Positions 1 to 13,600 of a stretch of 64,000 nt of DNA are shown here, in pieces. Within the stretch, counting starts at the first letter, position 1, and the number at the start of each line of letters is the position of its first letter. Source of the DNA: Pyrocephalus nanus. Taxonomy: Eukaryota > Chordata > Aves > Passeriformes > Tyrannidae. The translations under genes were made by a program, and so were the position numbers. The stretch is taken from positions 11,662,556 to 11,726,555 of the forward strand of contig CM076261.1 in the NCBI GenBank assembly GCA_038380795.1. Reading direction: 5' to 3'. Under the pieces are notes generated by a model, which saw nothing but the letters and a program-made list of their open reading frames with translations, made no database searches and was not told the DNA's origin.

Positions 1-3000
1 CCCAACTCTAGCACCGTAGAATGCCAGAAATGCCACCAGAAAGCACCTCCTTTTCTCCAGGCAGCCTAATGCTGACCATGTCATACCCTTGGGAAGAGAT
101 AAGTAGCACTGGAGGATGAAAGGTTGCACACCCAGAGGACTTTATATTTACTTTGTGCTGGAATATATGGGTGAGCCATGGTTGGAACTAGGTGTCACTA
201 GATTGAATGTATGGCTATTTTAATTTGCATATTTTTTTTATCCTGACACAAATACCTAGTCAGCAGCAAAGAGGTGGTATGGTAGTAAGATATGGACCAA
301 GTCAAAGGCTATAACATAGGATTTCCTTCTTGAACTGCAACCAAACTGTTGGAACTGTAACAGCTGGTATTTTGTGTCTGAAGTGGCACAGATTACATGG
401 TATCAGGCACAATGATTAGACTCAGTGAGACTGGGTAATAAGTCAATTTACAGGTGCAATGCAGATAGAAATGCAAAGTGTTTTGACAGATATGTCCAAG
501 AAGATTGCATTACACATTGTTATCTAGTGCAGAGCACTTGAGGACTGTAAATGCAGTTACTGTTAAAAAAGTTGCTGATGTATTTAACATATGAAAGTCA
601 AATTTAAATCCTGACATTTTCAGCCTTTGCTGTAAGCAGAAAATATTTTGATATGTATTTCCAGATGGTCTCCAAAATTTAGATATGTTGCATGTGTGGA
701 GATTTGCAAGGAATTTGTATTCACCTGAAATGTCTATTTCTTTCTTGTATTAAATTTGTGGTCATTCAAAAAAATTTTGGCTAATCATAATCAGCTATAT
801 GAAATAACACTCAATATTGAGAAGAAAGGCAGAAAATTTATTATGATAAAATTATTTCCAAGTATAGTATATAGTAAATAGTAATTTCTTTATAGTGTTG
901 CAACTTAAAATTTCTTAACAAAAGAAACTGAGTAACAATAGATATGATAATGTTTTGAAGACTAGCAGGGAATAGCAACAATTACAAAAATTCTTTCAAT
1001 GGTTCTCATGTTTAGGGAAACAGTGGAATGTTCATGTGAAAAATGTGACACCTGTCTTCTAAAATTAGTAACGAAATCATCACATATACACACCGTCTTA
1101 TTTAGCAAATACTTGGCTTATTTAGAAGTAAGTTTAATAGTAATAGTGGATAATTTTTAATATTGATTTCTTGCAATCAAAGAGTTGTTTCCCTTTTCCT
1201 TATGGAGATGTCTTTAAGTTACTTCTTTTCTTATGTCTGCCCACAGTTTTCTTTTATTCATTTCATATAGATTCTTGCTCAGAAACTGATAAAAATTCTT
1301 CTATCTACTCAAAGAATTTAGGAGAAAATCAATCGGAAACACTACTCTGGAAACCCATTTTCTGTATAAATTTCAATGTGGCTTGATAGTTAGGATATGT
1401 TTCTGGTTTGAATGGGCTGACTTCTAAAAGGGCATAAAAATATAGACATAGGTCATAGGTCAGTCTCTAAAGTCAGCATTCTGACTGAAAATGGTGTGAA
1501 GATTCATTGTGATGTGAGGAACCTTTAAGTGACTGGGAAGTTGTTTCTACCTAAAATTGTCACTTACATATTTTTAGGAAAGAGCAAAGAGGTCAGGAAG
1601 GTAAAAACATGTCTCTTTATCTTTTCTGTCTCTCTATCTACAGCATATTAAATCAGCTCCAGTGATTCTGTTCAGATTTCCAACCTGGTTCAATTCTCTG
1701 CAACTGAATAAAAGTTTCTGTATCTTATGAACTAGAAAGTAAGGAGGACATTAGTCTAGTTTACAGTCCTAGTTTTCTGTGAGGTACTTGTAAAGCTAGA
1801 GGCAGCTGCAAAAACAACACAGAACCCTTAAGAAGCTATTGATGTCATATTTCAGAATAATAAAAATTAGAAAGTTTTGTTGGACAAAGACATTTGGGAA
1901 CATTTCATTACCACCACAACTATTATTCTACACTACATAATTCAGACTCTTATGAGTATGTGAAGGTAAGGAATGAGTCAAGTTATATTACAGTCAGGGT
2001 CATGTAGAAGATTCTGAATAGTATTGGGTCACAGAAAATAAACTGATATGGCTGTAAAGAATAAAGCCTTTATTCATATGCAAGGAATATAGTGATGTTT
2101 ATCCTAAATTTACTTCAATTTATAAAGGTCGTATATAAGAAACATTCTTATTTCTCAATTTGAGTAGCAACTAAGATGTCAGTGTTTTGGTGTTTTGCCC
2201 CTGAAATTTCTAACTTCTCCAAGAAAATTCTTAGTGGAAATAGGGGAAGAGAGGGAAGTAGGATGAAATCTCATTGCTTTCACAGTGTAGTTCCAAATAT
2301 TATTTGTTGATTGGCCTCAATCCATTAAAAGTGTGAAAATATTTATGAATAAAAAGCAAATGACCAGAAATAAGGTAATCATCTCCTATCATGGTCCAAA
2401 ACTATGTGGTAAAGCAAATTTTAAGGAGTGTAATTTGCATATTATCACACCTTTTTCTTCTCATATGGCATATTATAGAACATATTCTTTATCAATGTTT
2501 TGTTCTAGCCAAAGTAAATTATGGTGTTTTGTTTTAAATATCTAGTTTTCCTTGGTGTCCCACCAAGCTTCAATCTAACCTGTTAGACCTTGATGGTGAT
2601 TTTCATGGCTCAATTATACAGTTTATATAGGAATATTTTCAATTTTCAGTTTGACATCTCTTGCCTTTATGAGTTCAAGTCAAGTTACTCTCCAGTTGCC
2701 CCCATCCTCTAATGTATCACTAAAAATTCACCACTTTTTGCACTGGCAGTTGTTTTTTTTCCAAAAAGTTCTGGAGTTTTCTTGGGTTAATAAGTACTAG
2801 ATCAGATAGGCAGTTCTACTTGGCTTCCTCTAGAAGAAGGAAGGGATGGTTAATATATTTTAACTGAAGTTGGAAAGTGTCAGGACTGTCCCAGTATTAA
2901 GGGTGCTAGTTTGCAATAAAAAGGTACGTAATCCAGAACTTGACAGATTTGGAGTGTGAACTTGAACCTATTGTTCTCAGATAAAGTTTTAGTTTTCATT

Positions 3001-6000
3001 TATGTGTAAGCTTACAGTAATTCAAGTTACAATTAAACTAAAATATAAATAAATTTCTCAAGTTCACTTTTTTCCGTTTCCATTTGTTTTTCTTCAAAAA
3101 AAGAAGGGTCTTGACCGTTTGAAGTTTATCATGCCTGCAATATTAATGCTAAAAAATCCTAGGGTTATTTTCCTGCTTGTATTATTGTATATTTGTTTGT
3201 ATTCTTCACTTTGACTCACTATAGACTAAATTTCATCTTCAAATATGTGTGCCAAATCCATTAATTTTCTACTTACTTTGTTTGCAATTAATGTCAAAGG
3301 TCTTCAGTACAAAAGCTGAAAGTTTTCTCACTGAAATAAATTAAGATATGAAGACAAGGACATGTAATATTGTATTAAAGAAAATAAGAGTAAAAGATGG
3401 AATATTCTATTGTTTAAAGACCAATGAAAATAATAAGAAATGTTTTGATAATTACAGAAATAACTGTATAAACTAAAGAAGTATCTTGTATATGTCTCTT
3501 GGTATGTGATAGCTTGTACTTACGAAAGGGTACAGAACTAAGTGGCATATGATCCACTGTGGAATTTCAACTTTATATCAGTTGATATATAGGCAGTAAG
3601 TTATTATATCCACTGTCTTCACCCAATACCATTCTTGAATTTCCAGTCCACAAAAATAGGATATCAGAATGAAAATAAATATTGGTTGATTGCTTTAAAA
3701 ACATTTCCCAGTTGTAAGATGATAAAAGTGTGGAGATCCTTAGAGACTTATTTGGTCTACATAGAAATAAAAGGTCAATTATTGCAATGAAAAATTTAAT
3801 ATATATTGACTGCAAATGGAGTCTGAGTGTTCAGTGACACTATTGTGCCCCAGATCGTAAAACTTGCATAAAGTAACCAAAAATTGGGCACAATTGGGTG
3901 TTTGGCTAAAAGGTCGCTTTGAATAGTTACTTAAAATAATTATACATCAGATTGCTCATTTTCCACCTCAGAGATGGCAAAAATAACATGCTGCACACCG
4001 AACTATCTCATACATTGCTACAAGCAAGATCTTATTTTTAAACACTTAAGCTCTGTTGGTTTATGGTGAAATAGATTAAGATAAATTGGAAGAAATTGAT
4101 CTCTTCATAAAAACTGAAGTTGTCTTTCTTTAACTTCTAGAGGGCATCCTAAGTGTAAGAGACTGCTGTGTATCTCTTCTCACTGTTGTGAAAATGAAGA
4201 GATAGATTTTAATACTGACATAAAAGAGGCAAAGAGAGTCCAATTGAAAGAGAAATACATACATATGTTAAGGGTAGCCGAAATTCACTGAATTTGCAAA
4301 ATAAAGGTAAACTTTTTGAAATATACTTTACATATTTCACAGAGAGATCTGCATCTTTCTTTACCTTTGCCAAACTGATCTATTCCACGATCTTTTTTTT
4401 TTTTTTTTTTTTTCAGTCAGAAAAAGAGAACAACCTCAGAACATAATTTATAGCGCAGGTTTTAAGACTTCCAAGTATTAGGGTTGCTTTGCAGGTCATC
4501 TACATTTTTATCAAAAATAATTTTCTTCTGACACTCAAAAAAATATTGTACAGTGTAAAAGGACATGGATTACTAGGAGAAGTAATAAACAGAGGGATTT
4601 TATATTCTCAAATAATAGAAATATCATAGTCAACTACCAATATCTTCTGATTGAGGCCCAATTGATTTTTAAGATCAATAAAAGATTGATTAAGATCAGT
4701 AATGTCACCATCCCTCCTTTCACGGATCACCACTTAAGCAGTGCACTGTCTGTACTGCAGAGTCCTAGATCAATCTTCACTCAAAAGGCACATTAAGAAA
4801 TCATGCTTTGTTTAATCCCTATGCACTCTTTCTGGGTTTATTACATACATCATACTTTTCAAAATAGAAGTGCTTCATGGTTCTTACGTATTGAAATATT
4901 TGTTGCATTTGGGTTTTTTGTTGTGGCTTTTTGCCTAATAAGAAGTGTCATTGTAATCTCAAAATGCAAAGTATTCATAATTGTACAGAGTACACACTGT
5001 AAGTTTTTATATTTACTCCAAGGTGATGATTTTGATCTATATTTATGACATTATTAGATTCTGAGAAGATAAATCAATTTACATTGGGCAAAACTGGGAA
5101 GTTCAAGTTATTAATCACTAGACATACACAACGAGTGGCTGTTAGCAATCAACTGAAGAGCAAATATTTAATTTCTGAGGTTTGTCTCCTCTGTGTACCA
5201 CAGAATAGGTCTGTTGTTTCCCAAAGCTCTCTGAAAGGCAAATTTGCCTTTAACTGTCTTATTATGAATATGAAACACTGTAGCTTGCTGGCAGGTCACA
5301 ATTTTTCAAGATCAACACTGAACTGTATGTGTTTATGTATTTCTTTTAATCATCTACTTCTTTTAATCTTCTTGATCACAGTGATTCTGTGATGGGAAGA
5401 AATAATCTCATCATTTTTCAGGAACATCACACAGAGTTCTTTAGAAAGACACTATTATATGTATCTATTTTTTACTTTAGGTAACTTCAAAACAGTTATT
5501 TAAAGAATGCAAATTATCTCCTTTTTCATATTTAACAATGGTCCTTTCTTTTCTAATTTCTTTTGGTCTTGTCATTCACTGAAGAACTAAAACTAACACC
5601 AGGTTTATGTTGACTTATTAAGTAGGACTTCTTGTCAGATAATAGTATGTATGTAAATTTCTGAAAGATATAAACCTAACAATTCATCTTATAATAATGA
5701 GGAGATATATATTTTTCTTTATATCTTTGCAACTTTCTTTACATTCTAAGAAAGACAACAACAAAGTGTATTTCAAGATATAGCAAAATCATTAATTGCA
5801 AAAGATTTACTTAGGTCAGTTTACGGTGCACAAATTGCCTACTTTGGAGGAGTTTTTTTAGGTCAAGAAAATTTAAAGGTGGTGTAAGGGTTTGTAGTGA
5901 TAAAATAGTGTAAGTTGTTTTGAAGACGCAATATCTGGTTTTGAATTTTCACACATATGCAAGTAGAACAGTGAATGTGACACTGAATTCAAATTAATCT

Positions 6001-6890
6001 GGGGTTAACCAAAGCTACAAAATTTTATCCTAAGAAAGGAGATCCATACAAAAACATTTGGAAATATTAATGCTCATACAAAATAAAATTGATATTTTTG
6101 TTAACAAATAATTTTTCAATAAAGAAAGAGATCTTGACTTGTATTCAGAAGGGTAACTGTGATATGGATACAAAATCTGTATGATGGCCATAAAATGAAC
6201 AAAGATTTTCCTACCTCTTTTTATTGTCAGAGAGATGCAAAAAGATTGGCATGCAGAAGAAATTCTGCCTTACAAAAGTATCTTACAAGTTAGCATAGCA
6301 CAGAATTCTTAACATGTTGTTCAGATTCCTGAACTGGAATTATGTGGGCTCCTTCGAGTAGTTAATATGAGTCTAGCACTCTCAGAGTTTACACACTTTT
6401 GAGTTCTCACTAGAAATTTATCCAGTTCTTTCTATTCTTTTTTTCTCCTCTTGCTTTTTCCCCTTGAATCACTGTTATACAGGATTAAAGGAAGCTGCTG
6501 TTAGATCACTAGTACTTCTCTCATTGATCTTCACCACTGACGCAGTGCATCAACCCTACTACAGCTTCCTAGTTTTCTTTACTTCTCAGACACATTTTAA
6601 AAATATTTTCTGGTTAGCTTACTTTTAAAAATTGAAGTGCTTTATGATTTTTTTTGTTTTATTTGATTTGATTTCCTGCATCCTATGGCTTGAAAATTTC
6701 CACTTTTCCAGATTGCGTCTGTATGTAATCAAGATGGGGGAATTTTTTACCTCAACAAGATTGCATATTTCCTACTTAGGATGATAGCTGAGACAAAGAG
6801 TACTATGAACATACTGAAATTACTTATCACTATCAGATGGTATACATGGAGTTTTTTTCCTTTCCCTGTCCTGCCCTCCCTTCCCCTCCC
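1..6890. other. AT-rich non-coding stretch, no gene recognised
   Basis: I see no recognisable gene or mobile element here. The longest open frame (5045-5392, plus strand, 115 codons) is low-complexity and matches no family I know. The first ~150 bases are somewhat GC-richer but unassigned. The main landmark is a run of 21 T at 4393-4413 followed by CAG, listed separately. Such AT-rich sequence, with frequent stops on all frames, is typical of avian intergenic or intronic DNA. Confidence 0.6.
4393..4413. repeat. T21 homopolymer
   Basis: An uninterrupted run of 21 T is followed directly by CAGTCAG. This could be a plain mononucleotide repeat or the pyrimidine tract of a cryptic plus-strand splice acceptor. 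No convincing donor or open exon follows, so I call it a simple repeat. A run of the same length, also followed by CAGT, occurs at 44933-44953. Confidence 0.8.
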
Positions 6891-6899
6891 TTGAGAGAG

Positions 6900-7075
6900 C
6901 TTGAAGTATTTGTCATATGAAAAGAAGCTAAGAGAGTGAGGACTTTTCATCCAGAAGAATAGAAGGCTAAGAGAGAGTCATCAATTCACATAAATACCTG
7001 ACTTGTGGGAATAAACAGAGCCAGACTCCTCTGTGTAATGTCCAGTGGCAGGACAAGAGGATAGGAGCACAAAAA
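6900..7075 (+). mobile_element. CR1 LINE fragment (divergent, 3' region)
   Basis: The stretch follows the CR1 segment that encodes the end of ORF2: a TCATATGAAAAGAAGCTAAG-like start, then ATAAATACCTGA, then AGAGCCAGACTCCTCT, then a CCAGTGGCAGGACAAGAGG block. In intact CR1 copies these lie in the same order, upstream of the 3' end. The copy is short, has internal indels and has lost both flanks, which indicates an old insertion. Family assignment rests on remembered CR1 consensus. Confidence 0.65.
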
Positions 7076-7079
7076 TTAT

Positions 7080-9635
7080 GCCTGTATATGAGATACAGTT
7101 ATTTACCAGCACAAAGGGGAATCATTTCATTGGGTCCTGAATATATTTTTTACCAACATGTTTAAAAAGCTGAAGCTCCTCTCTGTCCCAGAAAAATCAA
7201 GTAACAATTTTCATAATAAAAAGAAATATTTTTGGAAGGTGTACCTTTCCAACCTTTTACTATAAAGTTATCAAGCATTACAGTCTTATTTTTCCCTTCA
7301 CTCAGTACCCAGGCTCGTTATTGGCAACAAGCAAAATGCACTATAGAGTTTCATGCACCAAGGTATCAAGTTCTGGCCACTAGCCACAGGATATCACAAC
7401 AGCTGACAGTGGTTTGATATGCTTTTCTGAGTAGCTATTGCTGTAACTGATTGATGTCTAAGTAACAGGTCAGAAGACCTGTCTGTAAAGTACAAACACA
7501 GCATTTAACTAGAGTATGTCTTTTATTCATTCGAAGGTCAAGGCTGAACAGTGGCTTTAGGAGGAAAATGTTAGGAGAAATGGCACAATAAAGCACATGT
7601 AACTGACAGCTTCCAAAGAGGGACGAAAGGGTGTAATTAAAATTAAACATAGATCTTGCATTAGAACATTATCTTCTCATGGCTTTGAGGAAAATTCTGT
7701 TGAAAGATAAAGCTACTATTAAAATTGTTTTATGTACGTGATGGTATGTTAAACTGTATTTCATTTTCTTTCACTTTTCTGACCTATGCCAAGAGAAACT
7801 GCAGAGATCTGTTTTAGCTCTCATAGTTTTTGAGTTGTCACCTTTAAACCTGTCCTTTCTCTGACACAAACTCCAGGGGTCAATTTATACAAAACTTCTG
7901 ATAGGAAAACCTCTAAGTACAATTTGAGGACAATCCCTCTTCAAATAACAGCTGAGAAAATACAGATACCCTAGGTATTCTAGTTTAGAGAACAGTCTGA
8001 AAAAGCAAATATGAAGGAAACTTGGCACAGGAAAGCATTTTGGCTTAAACAGGCCAATGAAGGTCTGCTATGCACCCAGCATGGAAGCTGTACTTAGCTA
8101 ACAAGAGTAGTAAAAAACTTAGTACTGTACATATGTTAACAACCCAAACTGATGGGCAATTTTTCCCTTCATTTCTTGAAACCATAAAGAGAAGCAGTGC
8201 AATGTGAATAAAATAAACCCATAGTCATTGAAATCAATCACAATGTAAAGAGATAATATGTGGAAATGGGCTTAATAATAAATACAACTTCTTATTTGAA
8301 AATTAACATTTTAGATGTATTTATAGATCAAAACCAACAACCTGAAAAAAATGAAGAAACAGAACTCCAGTGCAGCTCCACAAGACTAGTCAAAGCTGAG
8401 TAACAGCTATGTGAGAAAACTAGGGTCTTAGAAACTGTGTATTGTAAGAACATCTCTCAGGCATAATTACATCTCCATTTTTGTTCAGTAGTTGTACAGG
8501 TGTCAAAGCTATCAGTAGATCATTAACAAACTCTGTTGACACTGTTGGAAAGAACAAGAGTGGTATGATGTCTTCAGTATTTCATGCAGACCACCCTGGC
8601 ACAGTAGCAGTTCTGTGTTCTCAATTAAATTGTTTAGCTGAAAACAAGTATCTAAACATATTTAAATCATCTGTTAATGAACAGGTGGATATTTATATGC
8701 ACAAATGGTGTCAAATGCACACCTGCATCAAATGAAATCTACAACTATGCCCGTTAGTATTTCCTGATTTAAGTGAAAAAAATCTAGTCACAGAGAAGCA
8801 AGGGAAATCCCTGGGAAGAGTAAGATTTGAAAATTCCATCCAAAGCTTGTGATTGCAGGGGAGACTGCTATAGCATTTCTTAAGACAAAGTTACATGCAC
8901 TTCATGTATGACTGATCATTTCCTTTAACTTGAGAAAAGAAAAAAGGTGACGTGCTGAAAAATCTCCCCCTTACTAGTATTATGATTATGACTATGATTA
9001 TGAAGTAAATTCCTGTGTATCCAAACCAATACATTTTCTCTCGTTCTTCTAAATAACCTTGGAGAGGACAGGCCCTCAAAGAAGGACTCAAACTTTTTCT
9101 CGTACGTCCTTTGGAACATTGTCTCTTGCAAAAATGTAATGTGTTGGTTTTGTCTATTAGGATGCTTGTTGTAATTCATGTTAAAATATTTCCTTTGTCA
9201 GTGATGTTTTCTTATAATTTTTAATTGGATTTCAAGCATATTTAGTTTAATAAGTACAGCCACTGACTTCAACAGGTAAGAAAAAATGATGAAAACAGTT
9301 TGACTTTGCTCTTTATTTTATAAAAAAATTAAAGGTTTTCTTAAGATCAAAATATATACTATCCTTGATGTGTTTTAATACTTTGCTTTGAGTTGTCCTA
9401 TTGCAGGATTATATTTCTAGTTTGCTACTAAAGTTCTCTAAAAAGGAAGTCCACCTTTACTTTTGCAGGTGGAGGATAGAGTACTTAAGTTCCGCTTTTC
9501 AACATGTCCCTTGCTTTTCTTTCTCCTCTATGTAATGCCTAGTAAACGTCCATTCCAAAGTGTAATGCCTTAACATCAATGCCTGACCATAAGGCTCCAC
9601 TGAACTAGATAATATGAATTATTATAGAAGTAGTA
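7080..9635. other. Non-coding stretch, nothing recognised
   Basis: Short open frames only, none with recognisable homology. A minus-strand pair around 8891-9179 are overlapping frames over one AT-rich segment and look like chance. No repeats of known type and no RNA genes were seen. Confidence 0.5.
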
Positions 9636-9639
9636 ATTC

Positions 9640-10420
9640 CTAAGACAGAGGTGTCCGTGTATGTCAATACGCCCTTCCAGTGTACCAGTGATTTGGGTGA
9701 GCAGGAAGTGATATGAGCAGCTAAGAGGTGGCCTTGTTAGAAGGGGGAAATTACTCAACAAAAGAAAACGTCTCCTGAAAAATGCTTAAAGGGAAAATGT
9801 CTGCCAATCTGGGAACCGTTAGCCAGGCAACTAAGCCTTGGAATGAAAAAAATCCCTGAAAAGTGCAGCTTGCACCCCTGATGTATAGCTGGGGTTCCTA
9901 GACAGTAGAGACATCGTGACAGACTGTAGATATGCACAAAAAACTAAGAGACTGTAGCGGCAACTTATCATCTCAGAAGGTAGATACAGTCAGAGCTAAA
10001 ATCTTATCTGGAAAAAACCAGAAATCATAATCATCCATTGGCTATAACAGGTGAAAGAATAGAACTTAACAGAACGTATTGACTGCTTGAAGTGATTGTG
10101 CCGTCTTATGTCTCTCTGATATGAAAAGGGTTCGATTTTTATGCAAAATGGAGCCTTTCTCTCTGAGAGAGAGAGAATGCTGCCCATGACTTTCCTTATG
10201 GAGAAAGGCTGAACTTCACATAAACTTTCTGTAAGATCATGGACTGTCACTGGAGATGCCTGACTAATTCTAGACTCAGCAGCATGGACCATGGTTGGTT
10301 GGTTTTGTCCTTCCACCTTTGGGATGGTTGGGCCCCTCTTTGGAATTGGTTTGTCCTCTCCTCTGGGATGGATAAATCTCTTCTGAATATCAATCAATAT
10401 GCTGTATCAAACAATATGCT
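9640..10420. repeat. Possible decayed unclassified repeat island
   Basis: This block is visibly less AT-rich than its surroundings. It contains a minus-strand open frame (10397-9996, 133 codons) with a Pro/Lys-rich start and no recognisable domain. A short GA repeat occurs near 10164-10176. The base composition and sharp contrast with the flanks resemble an old LTR or retroviral remnant, but I see no LTR ends, TATA/polyadenylation pair or conserved retroviral motif. A unique regulatory block is an alternative. Confidence 0.25.
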
Positions 10421-10627
10421 TGATACAGGTATTATATATCCATATAAACAATCTGCCATAAACATATCTACTATTCTAATTGTCGATAAGTTCCTAGTAA
10501 CCTGTCATAGTATGGACCTATCTGGTTGTTGCTGTTATTGGTTGTTGTTATATGATTGATCACTGCCATACAACTTATTGATACTATATTATTGTTTGCT
10601 GAAAGTAATTTGTGATAACATGCACAT

Positions 10628-10670
10628 TTATATATATATATAAAACTCATGTATATATATATATATATGT
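10628..10670. repeat. (TA)n microsatellite, interrupted
   Basis: Two alternating TA/AT tracts (about 10628-10642 and 10652-10668) are separated by AAACTCATG. This is a simple-sequence repeat. Confidence 0.9.
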
Positions 10671-10689
10671 ATAAATATTATTAATCATG

Positions 10690-13600
10690 GGTACGTGTGG
10701 TAGTCAGAATATTTATGGTAGTACACTTGCTAGTGGAATTTTTTTTGCAGTATTTATGACAATGTAGAGAAATTTAGTGGACACAAGCCTCCGTGTCCTT
10801 GCGTATTACAAAATCCAACAATATATTATTATTATAGCTAGTAAAAATATTTTCAATGCTTCTTTAATTTTTAAAGCAGTTTGTTTCAGAAAGAATATTA
10901 AATCAGTACTTTGCCTTTTCTTTGTCTCAGTAAAAAAACTTAAGTTTTCTGCTTGAAAGTGGTTTAAAGAGAATAATATTCAGAATTCCATTTTTTAAGA
11001 AATAGTTTCAGAATTCCCAAAGGAATTTTGTTTTCTTATCTCATTACTGCTAAACCTACTGTTTTAACATTTGTTTCTTTTTCCCTCTATCTCACTATAT
11101 ATGTACAAGAGGGTGAGAAGACTAGATTGAGAGAGTTATGATAAGTCATAAAAATAATGTGGAAAAAATCAACACAACTTCCCTTTTCTAATGGACTAGG
11201 TGCAAGATGGATGAGAAGTGTTTTGGGATCATCTTTATCTACCAATGCCTCCCAAAAGTTCTGTTAGAAAAAAAGTACTGTTACTACTGACTTGTTCTGA
11301 TTCTCCTACAGGGAAAAAAAAAAAATATATATTCTGATTTTCTAACACTTTTTAACATGAATTTAACTACAATTTTCCGGACTTTTAATGTTGCTTCAAC
11401 AAGATGTGTTTCCTCATAAATCCAGGTCATTATTCTTTTGTCTCACTTTTATTTATTTTTTTAGCATTGCTTTGAAAATCATAGATATGTGTATTAAATG
11501 TTCCTGTGTTTCTGTGTGTAAGTTGTTTACAACATGTTTATCTGAAGATTTTATAATGCAGTTCCAAACCCTTTAAAATAGAGGTTTATAATGGAAAAAC
11601 TGATAGAACACTACCAGTCACCATTTTTTAAAGTAGAAGTAATAGCAATCTACAAACTGTGTCTCAAACAATACCATAAAAATTGAAATACCGTGAAATG
11701 AATTTTTGTTTATTTAATTTAAAGTGTTACAGCAATGATTTGTGCGTTGAATCTGTTTTCTACAAGTTTTAGCAGCTCAAAGATTAACTCTAGAGTAACT
11801 TCATCTGTTTATGCATATTAGTAGATGTGGATTTCCTATATCAATATATTTATATGTTATGCACCTGCATGTTAAAGTCTACTTTTCAGATCTATCTCCC
11901 AAAATAACAGACACTTTATTAAATGCAATCAAAGCATTCAGATGTTTTCTTTAGAGAAGAATCCCAGAGATTTAAATCAGATGAGAGTAAAACTATGTGT
12001 GTCTCTTAAGTGTTTGCTTTTTTGTGCCTAAATTTAGAGCTAGAGGTAAAAATAAAGCACGGTGATGATTTCTATTACCTAAATTTCTGGCTGCCCAGCT
12101 ACTACTAGGTGAAGATATGCTCTTCAAGGTCACTGTTCTTCAAGGGTACAATAATGCAGGTGCAGCTGGATTGAAAAGGTGACAGTAGCACAGGACTCCT
12201 CTCCCTGCATTCACTCACAGTTCCCATCTGGAGATGGCTTCGAAGGGGAGCTCTGAGAGCTCACTCAAATTATCAGTTCCCCTATCTATTTATATGTGCC
12301 TACTAAACTGTTGTCATATATGCCACAACCATGGCATAATGCCTACTGTGCTATTCCACAGTAGGAATTTATTGGTATGATTTGTTTACATATCAACTCT
12401 CTGGAGAAAAGAGTGTATTTTGAGGAAGAACTCATTTATCGATATTTAACCATCTATCTAGTCTACTGTAGTCATCTGGTCTTCAGAGGTTACTTAGAGT
12501 AAAAAGATGGTCTGTTCTAACAAATCAAACATGTCTAACACGCTAAGAGGGGAAAGGAAGATCTGCTTTTAAAGTTGCTTTTGATATATTTCACTTATTT
12601 AACTAAGGATAGGTGAGAGGAATCTGTGATTATAACTAATACAGAGGAGTTCTGGTCATGATTTATAGATCCTTATAAATCTTTATAACGATGGCAATAG
12701 TTAAAATATTTCTTAATCATGAGTCTTTACTGAATGATGTGAGTAAAGGTACAGTTTAGTTATGTAATTGTATCTGCTACTTAAAAATTTCTGGATTTGA
12801 ATCACTGAATATGCATGTGTCCAAGAAAAGAGTTTTTTCTGCATAGTTGCTAAGTGACAAAAAGTATAATTTCTTTGTGTTTGTTCTTTGACATAAATTC
12901 AGTGCAGTAGTTTTTCCTAACATGCGTATATATTTCAATCTTGTAAATAATGCCCATTTCAAATAAACAAAGTGAATCTATGTAGGAAGCAATGGAAGTT
13001 TTATAAATAGTTGTGAAAATAGACACAAAAGCCTCATCTTGCTGAGGTCACAGGGAATTTTGCAGCAGGTAAAATAATGTATCTAATAATTATAAATGAG
13101 TTGTGTTTCTTATTAGAAAGATATTTTCATTCTAATAGTATTGACTGTTTCTCTAAGCTATCTACCATCTAAATCTGAGAAGTCATTTAATCTGTTCTCA
13201 TAAACACCACTGGCTGAACTCTGTGCATCAAATGAAAACTGCTTTATTAAATTAGGTACAAAATTATTTTGCATTTTGAATTCTATTGTTCCTTGAATGA
13301 AAAATGTCTACACTTTTTCTCTGTTCTCTTTTTAATGTATCAGTGTAATCTACAATCATCTCAGAAATACTTTTCCCTGGTAATTTGTCTAAGAAAACAA
13401 TAAAGCCTTCGTATCTGATGATTGGTTGGTGTGCTAAAGAGGGTTATTTTTGTACCGTAAAATTCATATATATCTAAGTACATACAGGCTCCACTACATT
13501 AAAACCACCTCACATTAAATATATAGGAAGTGTGTGTATGTGTACACATATGTGTGTGTGTGTATATTTATGATTAGTCTCTGCTTTGTGTCGCTGGCAA

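Noticed and set aside
5045..5392. 115-codon plus-strand open frame as a gene
   Set aside because: No recognisable domain, no promoter or splice context, AT-driven composition and no supporting neighbour; best explained as a chance frame.
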